From Acidobacteriota bacterium (lineage in GTDB: Bacteria > Acidobacteriota > Thermoanaerobaculia > Gp7-AA8): a DNA stretch of 41,343 nucleotides. Below are positions 8,419 through 16,605 of the stretch, piece by piece. Both the position numbers and the translations under genes were made by a program. The notes below the pieces were generated by a model. The model was not told the DNA's origin, made no database searches, and was given only the letters and a program-made list of their open reading frames with translations. The stretch is taken from positions 1 to 41,343 of the forward strand of contig JAFAOU010000089.1 in assembly GCA_019247495.1 (NCBI GenBank), read 5' to 3'. Position 1 is the stretch's first letter. Each line of letters begins with the position of its first letter.

Positions 8419-9270
8419 TCAGGGTTTGCGATAGTCGTAGAAACCGCGTCCACTCTTGCGGCCGAGCCAACCCGCGTCGACCATTTTCACGAGCAGTGGA
8501 CAAGGACGGTACTTCGGATCGCCGAAGCCTTCTTCGAGCACGCGAAGAATGGCCAGACAAACATCGAGTCCGATGAAGTCGGCGAGCGTGAGCGGTCCCA
8601 TGGGATGGTTCATGCCGAGCTTCATCACGCCGTCGATCGACTCCGGTGTGGCGACACCTTCGAAGAGCGCGAAGATCGCTTCATTGATCATCGGCATCAG
8701 CACGCGGTTGGAGATGAAGCCGGGATAGTCGTTGACCTCAATGGCGGTCTTGCCCATCTGCTTCGAAAGCTCGGCCACGCGGGCGTAGGTCTCGTCGCTG
8801 GTGGCGATGCCGCGAATGACTTCGACGAGCGTCATGACCGGCACGGGATTCATGAAATGCATGCCGATGACTTTGTCGGGCCGCTTCGTGGCCGCGGCAA
8901 TTTTCGTGATCGAAATCGATGATGTATTCGACGCGAGGATGCAATCGGCGTCGGTGATCGAGTCGAGCTTCGCGAACAGCTCGGTCTTCGCGGGGAGACT
9001 TTCGATGATCGCTTCGATGACGATGTCCGCGTTGGCCGCAGCGCTCACATCGCTGGTCGCGCGGATGCGGCCGAGGACCTGCTGCTTTTCGTCCGCGGTC
9101 ATCTTGCCTTTGTCGACGCCGCGCTGCAGATTCGACGAAATCGCCGACATGCCGCGCTCGAGAAGGGCCTCAGCGACGTCGATGAGAGTGACGTCGAAGC
9201 CGGATGCCGCGGCGGTGTGCGCGATGCCGTTTCCCATCGTGCCGGCGCCGATGACGACGATCTGTTTCAT
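8419..9270 (-). CDS. hbd: 3-hydroxybutyryl-CoA dehydrogenase
   Basis: 283 residues, the standard length. The NAD-binding Rossmann motif is VVIGAGTMGNGIA at about 5-17. The catalytic region is visible as ASNTSSISIT and the conserved GMHFMNPVPVM, and the C-terminal dimerisation domain has the MNHPMGPLTLADFIGLD signature. It oxidises (S)-3-hydroxyacyl-CoA to acetoacetyl-CoA, or runs in reverse, in butyrate/fatty-acid metabolism. The start at 9270 is fixed by a strong ribosome-binding site (AGGAGGT, 3 bases before ATG). A 183-bp longer in-frame extension lacks family similarity and falls in a hairpin repeat. No thiolase or crotonase gene is next to it. Confidence 0.95.
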   Translation of the reverse strand: MKQIVVIGAGTMGNGIAHTAAASGFDVTLIDVAEALLERGMSAISSNLQRGVDKGKMTADEKQQVLGRIRATSDVSAAANADIVIEAIIESLPAKTELFAKLDSITDADCILASNTSSISITKIAAATKRPDKVIGMHFMNPVPVMTLVEVIRGIATSDETYARVAELSKQMGKTAIEVNDYPGFISNRVLMPMINEAIFALFEGVATPESIDGVMKLGMNHPMGPLTLADFIGLDVCLAILRVLEEGFGDPKYRPCPLLVKMVDAGWLGRKSGRGFYDYRKP

Positions 9271-9286
9271 GCGACCTCCTGGAGAG

Positions 9287-9360
9287 GGGAGTCGGGAGTC
9301 GGTCGTCGGAGATCGGAGAACGCCCGCTGGTTCGGCGCCCCTCTTCGACTCCCGACTCCC
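9287..9360. repeat. Inverted repeat with 15-bp arms
   Basis: GGGAGTCGGGAGTCG (9287-9301) pairs perfectly with CGACTCCCGACTCCC (9346-9360) around a 44-base centre. It lies between the divergent starts of the dehydrogenase and the zinc-ribbon sensor-like gene, so it would be in a promoter region rather than act as a terminator. It may be another dispersed palindrome. Confidence 0.6.
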
Positions 9361-9444
9361 GGCTCCCCAAAAACCGCGGCGAACGCTATCACGTTGCAGC
9401 AGCACAAGAAGCGGGCGTAAGATCGCCAGTCCAGAGATCGGTTC

Positions 9445-10686
9445 ATGGCCCAAAAGTGCTTCATGTGTGGTGCGGCGATTGCGCGGGGAATCCTTTGCGA
9501 GAAGTGCGACAAGCCGCGGAAACCGAAGGAATCCGCTGCGAAAGCTGCGGTGCCTGCCCCACCTCCGGCGGTACCGCCGCCTCCTCCTGCCGCATCAAAC
9601 CCGGTCGGGGAAAGCACGGCCACCCGGCGCTCCGGAGGAGCCGCAACTGCCGCCGCACCTGCTCCCGAGCCGGAGCCGTTTCCGAAAGCGCCGCTGTTGC
9701 CGTTTCCGGTCGAGTCAGCATCGCCGGCGATCACCAGCGTCGCGAATGTGATCATTGCCGCCGGCGCGCCGGCGATCCTCCTGGGCGCCGACCGCACGGT
9801 GAAGTTCGTCACCGAGGAAGCGAAGAAACTCTTTGGCGTCCCGCAATCCGATCTGGCCACGGTCAAACAGATCGAGATGGAGTGCGGAGCGCGCATCGGT
9901 GAGCTCTCCGTTCCGACATCGATGGCGCTGCGGATCCGCAATCGCAACATCCTCTACACGCTCGTCCCGATCTCCGGCGGCGCGATGGGCGCGGTGCTGA
10001 TGTTCCGCGAAGCCGATCCGATGAATCCGGCGCATGCGTCGTTCGTGTCGTTCGTACGCGAGACGGTCTTCACGCCGCTGCGGTCGTTGCGCGAGTCGGT
10101 GCTGGCGTCGTCGCGTACGCGGCAACGCGATCCGCTGCTCGAAGATTGGGCGGCCACCATCGACCAGATTCTGTCGTCGCTGGAGATGGCGCCCGAAGTC
10201 GAGGAGCCGCCGCCGGCGGCGCGGACTCCGCGGGTTGTCGATCTCATCCACTCGGTCGCCAATCGCTTCGGTCCGTTCGCCGATCTGAAAAATATCCAGC
10301 TGCAAATCGACGTGCCGGAGCTCGAAGAACGCTTCAAGGATCACGAGCAGCTGGTCGACGCCCTCGGCATCCTGATGGACAACTCGCTGCACTACGTTCC
10401 GCCCAGCGGCCAGGTCGTCGTCGGCGTCCGCTGGATGGAGCACAAAGGCAAACCGCTGCTGCTCTTTTTCGTGATGGACAACGGCCCGGTCGTCCCCGAA
10501 CCGTTGCGCCAGGCCATCTTCGAACCCGGCTTCGTCTGGAACCCGCAATCCGCCGAACGCACGGGCCGGAGCCTCTTCAAAGTGCGCGAGTTCGCGGTCT
10601 CGCACGCCGGCTCGGTGTGGGTGGAGTCGAAGACGGGCAAGGCCTGCACGTTCTTCCTCCGCGTCCGGCCCGACGGCGCGCGGTAG
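9445..10686 (+). CDS. Zinc-ribbon / PAS-like / GHKL ATPase protein, degenerate histidine kinase
   Basis: 413 residues. The N-terminus has a zinc ribbon (C5, C8, C18, C21), then a Pro/Ala-rich linker (about 30-90), a PAS-like segment (about 95-195), a helical DHp-like segment and a GHKL ATPase domain (about 245-410). In the DHp-like segment the usual H-E-L-R-T-P-L is replaced by E-T-V-F-T-P-L (E206 at the His position), so autophosphorylation in the classical way is not expected. The N-box (LGILMDNSLHYV) and G1 box (MDNGPV) are present; a clear glycine-rich G2 lid is not. No membrane segments. It could act as an ATP-binding scaffold or a sensor signalling to a partner kinase. No response regulator is adjacent. 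Confidence 0.7.
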   Translation: MAQKCFMCGAAIARGILCEKCDKPRKPKESAAKAAVPAPPPAVPPPPPAASNPVGESTATRRSGGAATAAAPAPEPEPFPKAPLLPFPVESASPAITSVANVIIAAGAPAILLGADRTVKFVTEEAKKLFGVPQSDLATVKQIEMECGARIGELSVPTSMALRIRNRNILYTLVPISGGAMGAVLMFREADPMNPAHASFVSFVRETVFTPLRSLRESVLASSRTRQRDPLLEDWAATIDQILSSLEMAPEVEEPPPAARTPRVVDLIHSVANRFGPFADLKNIQLQIDVPELEERFKDHEQLVDALGILMDNSLHYVPPSGQVVVGVRWMEHKGKPLLLFFVMDNGPVVPEPLRQAIFEPGFVWNPQSAERTGRSLFKVREFAVSHAGSVWVESKTGKACTFFLRVRPDGAR

Positions 10687-10690
10687 GCGC

Positions 10691-12112
10691 CTACCTGAAC
10701 CAGCCGGCCACCCGTTCGAACATCACCGGGTTCGCGCGCTTGAATGCGTCGCCTGGGCCGGCGAAGCCGAGCAGGATGGCGATGACGATCGAGTAGCAGG
10801 CGAGGACGGCGACGATTGCGCGGAGTGGTGCAATGAGAATCGTGGTCGCGCGAAGGGACGTCACGATCGTTTCGATGCACACCACCGTCGCCACGCTCAT
10901 CAACATCATGAAATCGAGCGAGTAGCGGGCCACGATCCACCAGCACGTCGAGAGGCCGAACAGGATCAGCCACGCGCCGCACATCACCTGCAGTGCGGTG
11001 CGGGTGGCGATGTCTGATGGTCCTCGCATCAGCGCCAGAAGAATGGCGATGAGCGTGCCGACCATCATCAAAGGCGCGATCGGCGCGATGCCGATGATCT
11101 GTTCGGTCATTCCGTTCGGCGTCGGCCACGACACGGCGCGATCGACGCGCGCCGGGTTCGCATCGATGAACGGAAACGCGCTGTGAATGTGCAGCGGCGC
11201 GAAGAGGTAGTGCTGGACGTTGTTGCCGAAGCGCCCCAGTTCCGGAAACGTGCAGAGGCTGCAGACTTTCCGGCCCACCATGTCGATGTGCGTGAGCTGG
11301 TAGCGGATGCCGAATTCGAACGGATCGCCGAACCGCGCGGCGTTGTACCAGAGCATGGCGATGGCCACGATGGCCAGCGGCGCGAGGAAGGCGATGATCG
11401 TCTTCCTCGTACGTTTGATTGCGAACGCGGTGACGATGAGCAACACGCCGAGGTTGGGACGTGCGGCGATCGAGAGCGCGAGCCAGAGACTGAGCCACAC
11501 CGCGCGGCCAGTCGTCGGCGACTCGTTGTACCGGAGTAGCGCGAGCGCCCACGTCGCGGTCATGGCCATTCCGCAGATGATGGCGATCTCGTACATGTGA
11601 ACCATCACGAGGACGAACGCGGTCACGTTGCCGAGGCCGATGAAGAGCACCCAGAGTGGGAAGGGGATGTTCAACGGACGTCCCGCAAGTTTCAGCGCGC
11701 GGCGCGTGAATGCGACCGAGGCGAGAAACGCCCATGCCGTGAAGAAGAGCGCTACGAAGGAGTCGGGAGGATACCCACGCCGCAGAATTCGCAGCGGCAT
11801 GTAGCCAAGAAGCGCAGGCAGCGGCGACGAATAGAGGTAGTACTTTCCATTGAGGTAGCTCGCGTCCCACTCGTAGTGGATGCCTTCGCGCGCCTTCGGA
11901 TCATACGGATACGCCAGCGCGGTGAGTTTCGGATTAACCCATCGCTCGAGATTGAGCTGCCCGCGAAAAAATCCTTGCGCGAGACTGGCGTAGTTCGATT
12001 CCTCCCACGTGCCGAGGCGGCGGAAGTCAAACCTGCCGTCTCCCGCGAAGAATGCGTAGACGGCGAGGACGATGAGGATGGCTAGCCAGCGAGAGATTCC
12101 TCGATCAGACAC
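10691..12112 (-). CDS. Polytopic membrane protein, possible GT-C-type glycosyltransferase
   Basis: 473 residues with about ten hydrophobic segments, the first at about 9-25. A long first periplasmic loop (about 26-100) contains acidic residues (GTWEESNYASLAQGF) and an aromatic-rich YYLYSSPLPALLGY segment. That layout (acidic motif in the first loop, many helices) resembles GT-C enzymes that use polyprenyl-phosphate sugars, but no family signature is certain. The start is a GTG at 12112. It ends 5 bp from the end of the convergent sensor-like gene. The PIN toxin gene lies 29 bp upstream on the same strand. Confidence 0.65.
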   Translation of the reverse strand: MSDRGISRWLAILIVLAVYAFFAGDGRFDFRRLGTWEESNYASLAQGFFRGQLNLERWVNPKLTALAYPYDPKAREGIHYEWDASYLNGKYYLYSSPLPALLGYMPLRILRRGYPPDSFVALFFTAWAFLASVAFTRRALKLAGRPLNIPFPLWVLFIGLGNVTAFVLVMVHMYEIAIICGMAMTATWALALLRYNESPTTGRAVWLSLWLALSIAARPNLGVLLIVTAFAIKRTRKTIIAFLAPLAIVAIAMLWYNAARFGDPFEFGIRYQLTHIDMVGRKVCSLCTFPELGRFGNNVQHYLFAPLHIHSAFPFIDANPARVDRAVSWPTPNGMTEQIIGIAPIAPLMMVGTLIAILLALMRGPSDIATRTALQVMCGAWLILFGLSTCWWIVARYSLDFMMLMSVATVVCIETIVTSLRATTILIAPLRAIVAVLACYSIVIAILLGFAGPGDAFKRANPVMFERVAGWFR

Positions 12113-12141
12113 CTGCCGAGCATACAGGCCTCAGTTGACAG

Positions 12142-12558
12142 TCAGCGCCAGCTGATGACTTCGAGTCCTTCAAACCGTTTGAAATCGGCATCGTTGAACG
12201 TGACGAGCTTCAGGTCATTCACGAACGCAATAGCTGCGATCTGGCCGTCCGGAAACGGAGGTGTCAGTCCTTTGGTCGTCAGCCGCGCTCTTTCGGCCGC
12301 GTGCCACTCCGCGGCGGCCGCGTCATAGTCGAGGACCGGCATTGACATCGCAACGACTTGGTCGATGTAGCTTTGCACCTGGGTGCGGCGGAACGACGGC
12401 GGCAGGCGGCGCATACCGAATTGCAACTCATGCCACGTTACCGAGGCGATCGCGACTTCGCCGTTGTACAAACGCAGTTTTCGAAGCACTCCGCGGCGGG
12501 GCTTCATCTGCAGCGGTTCTGACACGACATTCGTGTCGAGCAAGTATTGAAGGCTCAC
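12142..12558 (-). CDS. vapC: PIN-domain ribonuclease toxin (VapC-like)
   Basis: 138 residues with the complete PIN layout: first acidic motif LLDTNVVSE (D8, E14), central Glu in the SVTWHELQFGMRRLP helix, and the C-terminal DGQIAAIAFVNDLKLVTFNDADF segment providing the remaining aspartates. Enzymes of this family cleave tRNA or rRNA and stop growth until bound by the antitoxin. The GTG start at 12558 overlaps the antitoxin stop by 4 bp (GTGA), the normal arrangement. The length and FitB-like pattern are typical; all expected acidic residues are present, so it should be active. Confidence 0.88.
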   Translation of the reverse strand: MSLQYLLDTNVVSEPLQMKPRRGVLRKLRLYNGEVAIASVTWHELQFGMRRLPPSFRRTQVQSYIDQVVAMSMPVLDYDAAAAEWHAAERARLTTKGLTPPFPDGQIAAIAFVNDLKLVTFNDADFKRFEGLEVISWR

Positions 12559-12836
12559 AGCTTGAAATCTCTGCCGGGATCCTTATCCCGAATATCGCGG
12601 AAGATTTCGTCAGGATCGATATCGACCTCGCCGCGGGCGAACTTACGCGTGAATTCGTCCCAGACTTCAGAGAAGGGACGAAAGCCGGACGTCAGCTGCT
12701 CGTATCGCTTCCGGCCGATGAGCACTGCCACCGGCTCGCCGCGCCGCGTCAACTCAACGATTTTCCCCGTTTCCGCTTCGCGAATCAGGTTGGGTAGGTT
12801 GCTGCGCGCTTCGGCAATTGAGTTTCGTTGGTTCAT
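12555..12836 (-). CDS. Phd/YefM-family antitoxin
   Basis: 93 residues. The N-terminal segment NSIAEARSNLPNLIREAETGKIVELTRRGEPVAVLI is the Phd/YefM DNA-binding fold, and the C-terminal part from about residue 55 (FARGEVDIDPDEIFRDIRDKD) should be the flexible toxin-wrapping region. It is the first gene of the pair and should neutralise the PIN toxin and repress the shared promoter. A small palindrome directly upstream fits an autoregulatory operator. Confidence 0.9.
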   Translation of the reverse strand: MNQRNSIAEARSNLPNLIREAETGKIVELTRRGEPVAVLIGRKRYEQLTSGFRPFSEVWDEFTRKFARGEVDIDPDEIFRDIRDKDPGRDFKL

Positions 12837-12844
12837 GCGTCCTC

Positions 12845-12864
12845 ATGTACATCTGTGCGTACAT
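12845..12864 (-). promoter_or_regulatory. Candidate operator of the toxin-antitoxin pair
   Basis: ATGTAC at 12845-12850 and GTACAT at 12859-12864 form a perfect dyad with 8 bases between, 8 bp upstream of the antitoxin ATG. Position and symmetry suit autoregulation by the antitoxin-toxin complex; binding is inferred. Confidence 0.55.
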
Positions 12865-13010
12865 CGTAACACGCGTCACTTGGTCGCGTGTTTCGCTACT
12901 TGTTTGCTCGCCCGTTGGGTCATTACGCACCACATTCCGAGGCGCTCTCTCGTAGCACCGCGTGGCACGTCCATTTCTCTAGTCCGTGCTCATCAGTTCA
13001 AGGAGGCGGT

Positions 13011-14204
13011 ATGAAACGGCTCGTGGTTGGGGTGTTGTTCGTGGTGGTGGCGGCGAACGTCAATGCGCAGCGGCGAAGTGGGGCAGGTCGGCCGGCACCC
13101 GATCCGGCGGCGGGCGAAACGTTGGCGGGACTGACGGCAGCGCAGCGGGCCGATTTCGCGGCAGGGCTGGCGGATTTCAGCGACGAGGAATCCGTCGCCG
13201 ACGGCCTCGGGCCGGTGTTCAACGAACGCTCCTGCGCGGCGTGTCACGGCGTCCCCGCGATCGGCGGCGGCAGTACGCGAACCGTGACGCGGTTCGCGCG
13301 TCGCATCAACGGCCTCTACGACGCGCTCGCGTCCCTCGGCGGATCGCTGATGCAGGATCACGCCATTGGTACGGCGGATGGCTTGTCGCACAACTTCAAA
13401 GCCGAGGTCGTGCCGGCGGCTGCGAATCGCACCGTGCATCGGAGGGCCACGCCGCTGTTCGGTCTCGGACTCGTCGACGCCACGCCCGACTCGGATTTCG
13501 TCGCCGCAGCCGCGCAACAGGCGGCGCGGCGCGACGGCGTTGCCGGACGCGTCAATATGGTCGACAACATTCGCGCCGGCATGAAGACCGTGGGGAAGTT
13601 CGGATGGAAAGCGCAGGTGCCGTCGCTTTTTCAGTTCTCGGGTGACGCGTATCTGAATGAGATGGGCATCACCACGCCCGATTTCCCGAACGAGAGCTGT
13701 CCCCAGGGCGACTGCACGGAGCTGGCCTTCAATCCGGCGCCCGGCATCAACGATGACGGCTCCGGTCCGATCCTACTCACGAATTTCATGTCGTTGCTGG
13801 CCGCGCCGCCGCGCGCGGTCCAAACGCGCGACGTGAACGACGGCGAGGCGACGTTCGAGCGCATCGGCTGCACGGCTTGCCACACGGCCACGCAGCGCAC
13901 GGGATCGAATCCGATCGCCGCGCTCGATCGCAAGACCTACCATCCGTACTCTGATTTCCTGCTGCACGATATGGGCGCGCTCGGCGACGATCTGGAAATG
14001 GGAAATTCGACCGGCAAGGAGATGCGCACCGCACCGCTGTGGGGATTGCGATTCATTACCACGTACCTCCACGACGGCCGCGCGACGACGCTGGACCAGG
14101 CCATCCTCGCGCACGACGGCCAGGCGCGCGGCGCGCGAGACCGTTTTGCCGGCCTCGCCGCCGACGCGAAAACGAAGTTGATCGCGTTTCTGAATTCGTT
14201 ATGA
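13011..14204 (+). CDS. Secreted di-haem cytochrome c / putative peroxidase (DUF1111-like)
   Basis: 397 residues. A signal peptide MKRLVVGVLFVVVAANVNAQ sends it to the periplasm. Two haem-binding CxxCH motifs are visible: CAACHGVP at about residues 76-83 and CTACH in the second half (about 288-292). A probable distal ligand region (LHDMGALGDD) and the GLRFITTYLHDGRA segment are typical of the di-haem oxidoreductase group related to MauG and bacterial peroxidases. The start at 13011 is fixed by the AAGGAGGCGGT ribosome-binding site. It is transcribed alone; no maturation genes are near. Confidence 0.88.
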   Translation: MKRLVVGVLFVVVAANVNAQRRSGAGRPAPDPAAGETLAGLTAAQRADFAAGLADFSDEESVADGLGPVFNERSCAACHGVPAIGGGSTRTVTRFARRINGLYDALASLGGSLMQDHAIGTADGLSHNFKAEVVPAAANRTVHRRATPLFGLGLVDATPDSDFVAAAAQQAARRDGVAGRVNMVDNIRAGMKTVGKFGWKAQVPSLFQFSGDAYLNEMGITTPDFPNESCPQGDCTELAFNPAPGINDDGSGPILLTNFMSLLAAPPRAVQTRDVNDGEATFERIGCTACHTATQRTGSNPIAALDRKTYHPYSDFLLHDMGALGDDLEMGNSTGKEMRTAPLWGLRFITTYLHDGRATTLDQAILAHDGQARGARDRFAGLAADAKTKLIAFLNSL

Positions 14205-14214
14205 GCGGGCCGCG

Positions 14215-14261
14215 ATCTGCGTAATCTGCGGATAAAAAACGCATCCGCAGATTACGCAGAT
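14215..14261. repeat. Hairpin repeat, 19-bp arms, copy 1
   Basis: ATCTGCGTAATCTGCGGAT (14215-14233) and its exact reverse complement (14243-14261) surround a 9-base A-rich loop. It lies between convergent genes and could terminate both. A related copy is at 39628-39674, again right after a stop codon, so this is a dispersed family. Confidence 0.8.
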
Positions 14262-14278
14262 GTACGCAGATGAGGTGC

Positions 14279-15229
14279 TCAAGCCGTGGCCAGGTACGCG
14301 GCCAGCTGATCGAACGTCCCGGTGAAGCCGCCCTGCATGCTGCTGTGGCCGGCCTTGAACGTGGCGCGCTCCTCTTCGGTGGCCGCATACGCGCTGCTGC
14401 GGAGGGTGAGCGTCGTCTTGTCGCCGTGCTCGGTCAGCGTCACCGTGTTGAGCATCTCGAGCGGCCACGTCGGCGCCATCGGATGCCGCGTCGTACCGCC
14501 GCTCTCATCGGAGAAGGAGACGATGAAGACCATCCGCTCCGGCGGCACGATCTCGCGATAAATGAACTTGCCCCACATCTCGCTGCCGTCCGGCGCGACC
14601 ATTCCGTAGTGGAACATTCCGCCGGGACGGAGATCGATGTTCGCCACTTTGACAGTGAACCCCTTCGGACCCCACCACTGCGCGAGGCGCTCCGGCTCTG
14701 TCCACGCTTTGAAAACGAGATCGCGCCGTGCATCGAATTCGCGGCTGATGACGAATTCGTCGTCGGCCATCTTCGCGACGTGCTCTCCGAGATGATTGAG
14801 CGTCTGCTCCAATCCCTCCACCGCTCCATACTCCTCGGCTACCTTCTTCCGCAGCTCCGCGGTCTCGAACAGCATCTGCATGCGGATGCGCGTCTTCTGA
14901 CCTTCCGCCTCGAAGATCACGGTGGCGCGGAAAAGCGGTCCGCTGACGTGGTCATAGACGATGCGATCGGGACGGACCACTTCGCGATAAACGATGTGGT
15001 TCTTGTAGTCGGTGCCGTCGGGTCCGTGCATGACGAAAATCCATTCGCCGCCCGGTCGGACGTCCATCGAGTGCGTGGTCGTGGTGAATCCGTTCGGCCC
15101 CCACCATTGCCCGACATGTTCCGGCGAGGTCCAGGCGTCGAATACGAGCTCCCGAGGAGCGTCGAAAACGCGCGTCGTGGCGATCTCGCGCGCGGCAGTG
15201 TCAGAACTACTTTCGATTGTGGCGTGCAT
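14279..15229 (-). CDS. Tandem AHSA1-family (SRPBCC) protein
   Basis: 316 residues made of two copies of the AHSA1/ligand-binding SRPBCC fold: about 13-155 and about 162-315. Each has the family pattern V-F-DA-R/P-x-E/D-LVF-x-AWT-x-P-E followed by QWWGP and a DLRPGG/DVRPGG strand. These proteins bind hydrophobic small molecules in a deep cavity and are usually single-domain (about 150 residues), so this is a fused pair. The start at 15229 lies inside the upstream ArsR gene (23-bp overlap in another frame), showing tight coupling with that regulator, a very common pairing. Confidence 0.9.
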   Translation of the reverse strand: MHATIESSSDTAAREIATTRVFDAPRELVFDAWTSPEHVGQWWGPNGFTTTTHSMDVRPGGEWIFVMHGPDGTDYKNHIVYREVVRPDRIVYDHVSGPLFRATVIFEAEGQKTRIRMQMLFETAELRKKVAEEYGAVEGLEQTLNHLGEHVAKMADDEFVISREFDARRDLVFKAWTEPERLAQWWGPKGFTVKVANIDLRPGGMFHYGMVAPDGSEMWGKFIYREIVPPERMVFIVSFSDESGGTTRHPMAPTWPLEMLNTVTLTEHGDKTTLTLRSSAYAATEEERATFKAGHSSMQGGFTGTFDQLAAYLATA

Positions 15230-15566
15230 GCTTCTTCTCCTTCGTTTTTTTCAATTCGCGCAGATATTCGTCCAGCCGGTCGAAGCTCTGCTCCCAGAAA
15301 CGGCGGTAGTGATCGAGCCACTCGGAGACCTCTTTGAGCCGTGCGCCCTCGAGGCTGCACGGCCGCCACTGCGCGTCGCGGCTGCGCGTGATCAAGCCCG
15401 CGCGCTCGAGGACCTTGAGGTGTTTGGAGACGGCCGGGAGACTCATGTCGTGCGGCTCGGCAAGCTCCGACACCGACGCCGCGCCGGTGGAAAGGCGAGC
15501 GAGAATCGCGCGCCGGGTGGGATCGGCGAGGGCGGCAAAAGTGAGGCTGAGTTTGTCGGCCGGCAT
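15207..15566 (-). CDS. ArsR-family winged-helix repressor
   Basis: 119 residues. The DNA-binding part is clear: FAALADPTRRAILARLSTG followed by the recognition helix MSLPAVSKHLKVLERAGLI, then a wing with RDAQWRP. It lacks the Cys-rich metal site (CxCxxC), so it belongs to the group paired with AHSA1 proteins rather than the arsenic sensors. The C-terminal helix is Lys-rich. It should repress its own operon (this gene plus the AHSA1 gene). Confidence 0.93.
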   Translation of the reverse strand: MPADKLSLTFAALADPTRRAILARLSTGAASVSELAEPHDMSLPAVSKHLKVLERAGLITRSRDAQWRPCSLEGARLKEVSEWLDHYRRFWEQSFDRLDEYLRELKKTKEKKHARHNRK

Positions 15567-15583
15567 GTGTATTCAACCAATCA

Positions 15584-15593
15584 GTTAATTAAC
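15584..15593 (-). promoter_or_regulatory. Candidate ArsR operator, AT-rich palindrome
   Basis: GTTAATTAAC is a perfect 10-bp palindrome 18 bp upstream of the ArsR start, in an AT-rich patch that stands out in this GC-rich sequence. The position suggests autorepression; not proven. Confidence 0.4.
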
Positions 15594-15691
15594 ACGATGG
15601 TAAAATAAAGCCGGCGGAGCGATTTGTCAAGAGAAAGTTGCGGGAACCGAGATTCGCTAACGGCTCCGGCAGGCTCGCCCGCCGCGATCGA

Positions 15692-16090
15692 TCACCGATG
15701 ATCGTTCGTTCGCCGCTGCTCGCTCGCCTTTACGATTTCGCTTATATCCGCCGCTGGACGTATCTCGAAGAGGTTGCCGTACGTCAGCGCCGGATGCTGG
15801 CCGATGAGCTGTACGGCGTGATTCATGTCCCGCGCCTCGAGGACGAGAATGCCGCCGAGCTGTTCCTTGGTCTCGGCGTAGGGGCCATCGGTCGTCACCA
15901 CGTTGCCGTTCTTCCGCGACAGGGTCAGCGCGGTTTCCGCGGGCTGAAGCGCTTCTCCGCCGGCCCAGTGCCCGTTGGCGCGAAGATGGTCGTCGTATTC
16001 AAGACACGTGTCGAACATCGCGCTTCGCTCGCTCTCAGTCATGCCATCGAATTTGCTTTTGTCGTAGTAGCCCAAACAGACGTATTTCAT
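15692..16090 (-). CDS. YCII-related (DGPF-like) protein
   Basis: 132 residues from the ATG at 16090. The beginning MKYVCLGYYDKSKFDGMT, the middle VTTDGPYAETKEQLGG and the closing AVQLIGQHPA region define the YCII/DGPF family, a small ferredoxin-like fold with a possible catalytic His/Asp pair. The signature motif reads DGPY here, with Tyr in place of the name-giving Phe. These proteins are encoded next to ECF42-group sigma factors, as here; their reaction is unknown. It is 75 bp downstream of a second member of the family. Confidence 0.88.
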   Translation of the reverse strand: MKYVCLGYYDKSKFDGMTESERSAMFDTCLEYDDHLRANGHWAGGEALQPAETALTLSRKNGNVVTTDGPYAETKEQLGGILVLEARDMNHAVQLIGQHPALTYGNLFEIRPAADISEIVKASEQRRTNDHR

Positions 16091-16165
16091 GGTCTTGTCC
16101 TCATCGACGATTGGCGGAACCGGAGCAGAGTGCGCCGGCTCCGCCATCTCGTCGGCCAGCGCGTG

Positions 16166-16543
16166 TTACTTGCTTTCGCCGGTTCCTTGTTCCGGAGCGG
16201 GAAAGAAAAGAAGCTCGCGCACCTCGCCGGGCACATCACAGGCGATCGCACCCTTGCGCGCCCATGCGAGCGCCTCGTCCATATCGGCGGCTTCCAAAAT
16301 CCAGAAACCGCCCATGTGCTCCTTGGTCTCCGTGTACGGCCCGTCGGTGACGAGCACTTTGCCATCGGATTGCTTCCGCACCGTCTTGGCGTCGGCGGCC
16401 GGGGCGATCCCGCAGGCGAACTTCCTGACGCCGGCTGCAATCATTTCGCGGTTGAGCGCGTGGATCTCTTCCATCATCGCTTCGGTTACGGTGGAAGGGT
16501 CGAAGTTGTCGGGCATGTAGTTACAAACCAGGTACTGTGGCAT
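16166..16543 (-). CDS. YCII-related (DGPF-like) protein
   Basis: 125 residues from the ATG at 16543, which has a good ribosome-binding site (AGGAGAAG). It shares the YCII layout with the neighbouring gene, including LVTDGPYTETKEHMGG and a helix AADMDEALAWARKG. It diverges in the N-terminus (MPQYLVCNYMPDNF), so the two are paralogues rather than a recent duplication. It lies 62 bp after the sigma factor gene in the same orientation and is its likely co-transcribed partner or target. Confidence 0.88.
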   Translation of the reverse strand: MPQYLVCNYMPDNFDPSTVTEAMMEEIHALNREMIAAGVRKFACGIAPAADAKTVRKQSDGKVLVTDGPYTETKEHMGGFWILEAADMDEALAWARKGAIACDVPGEVRELLFFPAPEQGTGESK

Positions 16544-16605
16544 GCGTTCTTCTCCTTTTGTCTCTAGTCGTCGGGGAGTTGGAAAATCGACAGCCACTCC
16601 AACTT

